In this document: positions 62,122-64,000 of the stretch, piece by piece
Layout: each line of letters starts with the position of its first letter
Numbering within the stretch: the stretch's first letter is position 1
NCBI RefSeq assembly: GCF_900101885.1
Contig: NZ_FNAN01000012.1
Location: 62,001 to 126,000, forward strand
Reading direction: 5' to 3'
Length of the DNA stretch: 64,000 nucleotides
From: Dyadobacter soli
GTDB lineage: Bacteria; Bacteroidota; Bacteroidia; Cytophagales; Spirosomataceae
Notes under the pieces: model-generated
The model's input: only the letters and a program-made list of their open reading frames with translations
Told to the model about the DNA's origin: nothing
The model's database searches: none
Position numbers and translations under genes: made by a program

Positions 62122-63028
62122 CAATCAGCACCATTACCAGGCAGGTTCGATGATTCACACTTGACGTTCTTTCGATTTCACATGGTTCAATTATCCGGTC
62201 GCTTTCTCCAATAAACGGCTTCTCCACCACCTTTCCGTGATACACATTCGCCCCTCCAAAGCGGCAATCCAGTATTCCGGCCAAGGCGGCCTCAGGATAG
62301 CCGGCATTAGGGCTTTTATGCCTATTGCCAAATTTGAAAACAAATTGCAACCCGCGCCCGCTTCCGGTCACCACTACCATTAGTAATGCCGTCAGCCGTG
62401 CCGGAATGAAGTTGGCCACGTCGTCCAGTCTTGCCGCGAATTTTCCGAACCATTCATACCGCTCGCTGCGATAGCCAAGCATGGAATCCATCGTGTTCAC
62501 CATTTTGTAAGCCATCATACCCGGAACGCCTGCGATTGCGTAATAGAAAAGCGGCGCAACCACGCCGTCGCTCAGGTTTTCAGACATCGTTTCTAATACG
62601 GCAATGCGGATTTGCTGTGCATTGAGCCTTGATGTATCCCTGCCTACAATCCTCGATAGTTGTTTTCTCCCCGCTTCCAAACCCTCCTTTTCGAGCACAG
62701 AAAACACCTTCCTACCTTCTGCAATAAGTGAATGGTTCGCCAGGCCGTAGTACACCCAAATACTATTCAATATCAAATACAAGACAGGCACGCGCACCAG
62801 CACAATATTGAGCCAGTAAAAGAATGCAAACACCGACGCAACTAATACGCTGCTCAGTATTGCCCCTTTCAAAAACCGAAAACGACCTTGATTCAACCAC
62901 TTCTCACCCTTTGCAATAGCGTTGCCGAACACCCGGACAGGATGCGGCCAGTTATCAGGGTCTCCGACCCACAAATCGAGCAGGTAACCCGCGAGCAACG
63001 GGACGATCAGTAGTACAGCGTCTGCCAT
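62078..63028 (-). CDS. cbiB: CbiB, adenosylcobinamide-phosphate synthase
   Basis: A 316-residue membrane enzyme opening MADAVLLIVPLLAGYLLDLW, with GDPDNWPHPVRVFGNAI as the diagnostic motif and about four to five membrane helices. Other family features are ETMSENLSDGVVAPLFYY and VNTMDSMLGYRSERY. It attaches (R)-1-amino-2-propanol phosphate to adenosylcobyric acid. It overlaps the cobD end by 22 bases, so the two are coupled. Its 3' end overlaps the convergent Rpn-like gene. Length is as expected. Confidence 0.92.
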   Translation of the reverse strand: MADAVLLIVPLLAGYLLDLWVGDPDNWPHPVRVFGNAIAKGEKWLNQGRFRFLKGAILSSVLVASVFAFFYWLNIVLVRVPVLYLILNSIWVYYGLANHSLIAEGRKVFSVLEKEGLEAGRKQLSRIVGRDTSRLNAQQIRIAVLETMSENLSDGVVAPLFYYAIAGVPGMMAYKMVNTMDSMLGYRSERYEWFGKFAARLDDVANFIPARLTALLMVVVTGSGRGLQFVFKFGNRHKSPNAGYPEAALAGILDCRFGGANVYHGKVVEKPFIGESDRIIEPCEIERTSSVNHRTCLVMVLIVSVMCLISGDAYRL

Positions 63029-64000
63029 TCTTTCAGTGCGTTGATCATTTTCCGATTATCATCCGGCCGTTGGGTTGCGAGCCGGAAATGCTGCCGAGTG
63101 AGGCCGCGGAAGTTGCCCGCGTCGCGAATAAGCAGGCCGTGGTTTTCGAGTAGAAATTCTTTCAGTTGAGCGGCATTCCGCACCAGCGTTCGGGCCAGGA
63201 AGAAATGGGTATCGCTTTGCAGCACTTCCAGGCATTCCAATTTCTGCAATTCTTGAACGAACGTTCTTTTATCTTGCAAAAGTTGGGAAATAGGTGGCTG
63301 AATCTGGTGGAAATGATCGAAAATGTAATGCCCGGCTGCCATGGCCAGCGTGTTGACCGTCCATGGCTGTTTGATGTTCGTCAATGATTCAATTACCTCT
63401 TCGCGCCCAAGCAAATGGCCTAACCGAAGTCCCGGGATGGCGTAAGTCTTCGTCAACGAACGCATGATCAGCAAATTCGGAAATCTCGTCATCAACGAAA
63501 TAGCCGATTCCACTCCTTCCGTGAAATCAATGAATGCCTCGTCGACGACAAACAAGCATTGCGAATTCAGTTTCATCCAATACTGTAAATCACTGTAAAC
63601 AAGACCCGTAGGATTATTCGGATTACAAATAAATACCAGATCACTCTTTAATCTCGGCAATTCCAATGCATCCTGCCAGCTTATACTGCTGATTTCATGA
63701 TCGTACGAGAGGCAAGCATCTTCATATTCCGCGAATGCAGGTGTAACGATCGTAGTCCGCTTCCCCGAATGCAGGTGGGCGATCAGATAAATGCTCTCGG
63801 TGGTACCGCTGCATACCAGTACCTGCTCCTTAGGCAATAAGTGGTGCCCGGCAATCTTCTCCCGTAAACTCTCCGCAAGCACCTCAGGATAACGATTGAT
63901 CTCGCCCCACTTCTCAAAAACATACTCCTTTAAACCAGCCGGCTCCCCACCATACCAGACATTCGTACTGAAATCTGCAATAATCTTTTTTCCGTACCGG
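63007..64000 (-). CDS. cobD: CobD, L-threonine-O-3-phosphate decarboxylase (5' end beyond window)
   Basis: The frame stays open to the window edge at 64000 through KIIADFSTNVWYGGEPAGL, so the start lies outside. About 331 residues are visible. It is a fold-type I PLP enzyme: FICNPNNPTGLVYSD, VDEAFIDF, and the Schiff-base Lys in RSLTKTYAIPGLRLGHLLG. The family includes histidinol-phosphate aminotransferases, but overlap with cbiB argues for CobD, which makes the aminopropanol phosphate used by CbiB. An internal GTG at 63882 is not the true start. Confidence 0.85.
   Translation of the reverse strand, partial: RYGKKIIADFSTNVWYGGEPAGLKEYVFEKWGEINRYPEVLAESLREKIAGHHLLPKEQVLVCSGTTESIYLIAHLHSGKRTTIVTPAFAEYEDACLSYDHEISSISWQDALELPRLKSDLVFICNPNNPTGLVYSDLQYWMKLNSQCLFVVDEAFIDFTEGVESAISLMTRFPNLLIMRSLTKTYAIPGLRLGHLLGREEVIESLTNIKQPWTVNTLAMAAGHYIFDHFHQIQPPISQLLQDKRTFVQELQKLECLEVLQSDTHFFLARTLVRNAAQLKEFLLENHGLLIRDAGNFRGLTRQHFRLATQRPDDNRKMINALKEWQTLYY

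Overview
The window is chromosomal DNA of a Bacteroidota bacterium, most likely Cytophagales and close to Dyadobacter/Spirosoma. This placement is an inference from gene content: a type IX secretion (T9SS) type A C-terminal domain, ABC permeases and PadR/permease-prefix proteins of Bacteroidota type, DUF1080 proteins, an ECF sigma/FecR-like pair, a LytS/LytTR pair and TAnnTTTG-type promoter elements. No rRNA, tRNA, CRISPR array, integrase, intact transposase or phage module was seen.

Layout. 1-6.5 kb: a secreted DUF4185/DUF5005-like protein running to the window edge, a divergent GH29 fucosidase-like protein and an FtsX/MacB-type permease. 6.5-14.6 kb: an XRE regulator, then a compact unit of two paralogous thermolysin-like (M4-type) secreted metallopeptidases and a small T9SS-sorted protein, then a membrane PH-domain protein. 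14.6-31.2 kb: single-gene units (esterases, pirin, GNAT, NmrA, two PhnB-like VOC proteins, TlpA-like thioredoxin, a VWA protein with an internally duplicated domain, lipoproteins, an AraC regulator and a LytTR/histidine kinase pair).

31.3-43 kb: a translesion-synthesis (mutasome) set that is split. imuA lies alone at 31.4 kb; imuB and dnaE2 lie 6 kb further on. Between them are a class C beta-lactamase-like hydrolase, a PHB-depolymerase-like esterase, a VOC protein, a double zinc-ribbon protein, an ArsR/SRPBCC pair with a large palindromic operator, and a truncated dinD remnant divergent from imuB. 43-56.4 kb: a radical SAM/DUF2809/MpaB-oxygenase operon, a cytochrome c, a RelE/antitoxin locus whose toxin gene looks frameshifted, a metallophosphoesterase, a PadR/permease-prefix pair, a DUF1080 protein, a Tat-exported phospholipase C, a 230-bp nested palindrome, and a sigma factor lacking region 4 followed by a FecR stub.

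56.4-64 kb: a cobalamin region. A B12 riboswitch precedes btuF-pduO-cobU-cobT-cobS-cobC, which are tightly packed or overlapping; cbiB and cobD follow as a second overlapping pair. Together they cover uptake binding, adenosylation, aminopropanol-arm attachment and nucleotide-loop assembly. No corrin-ring genes are present here. The riboswitch has an enlarged peripheral arm made of 8-nt repeats, which is the most unusual regulatory feature in the window.
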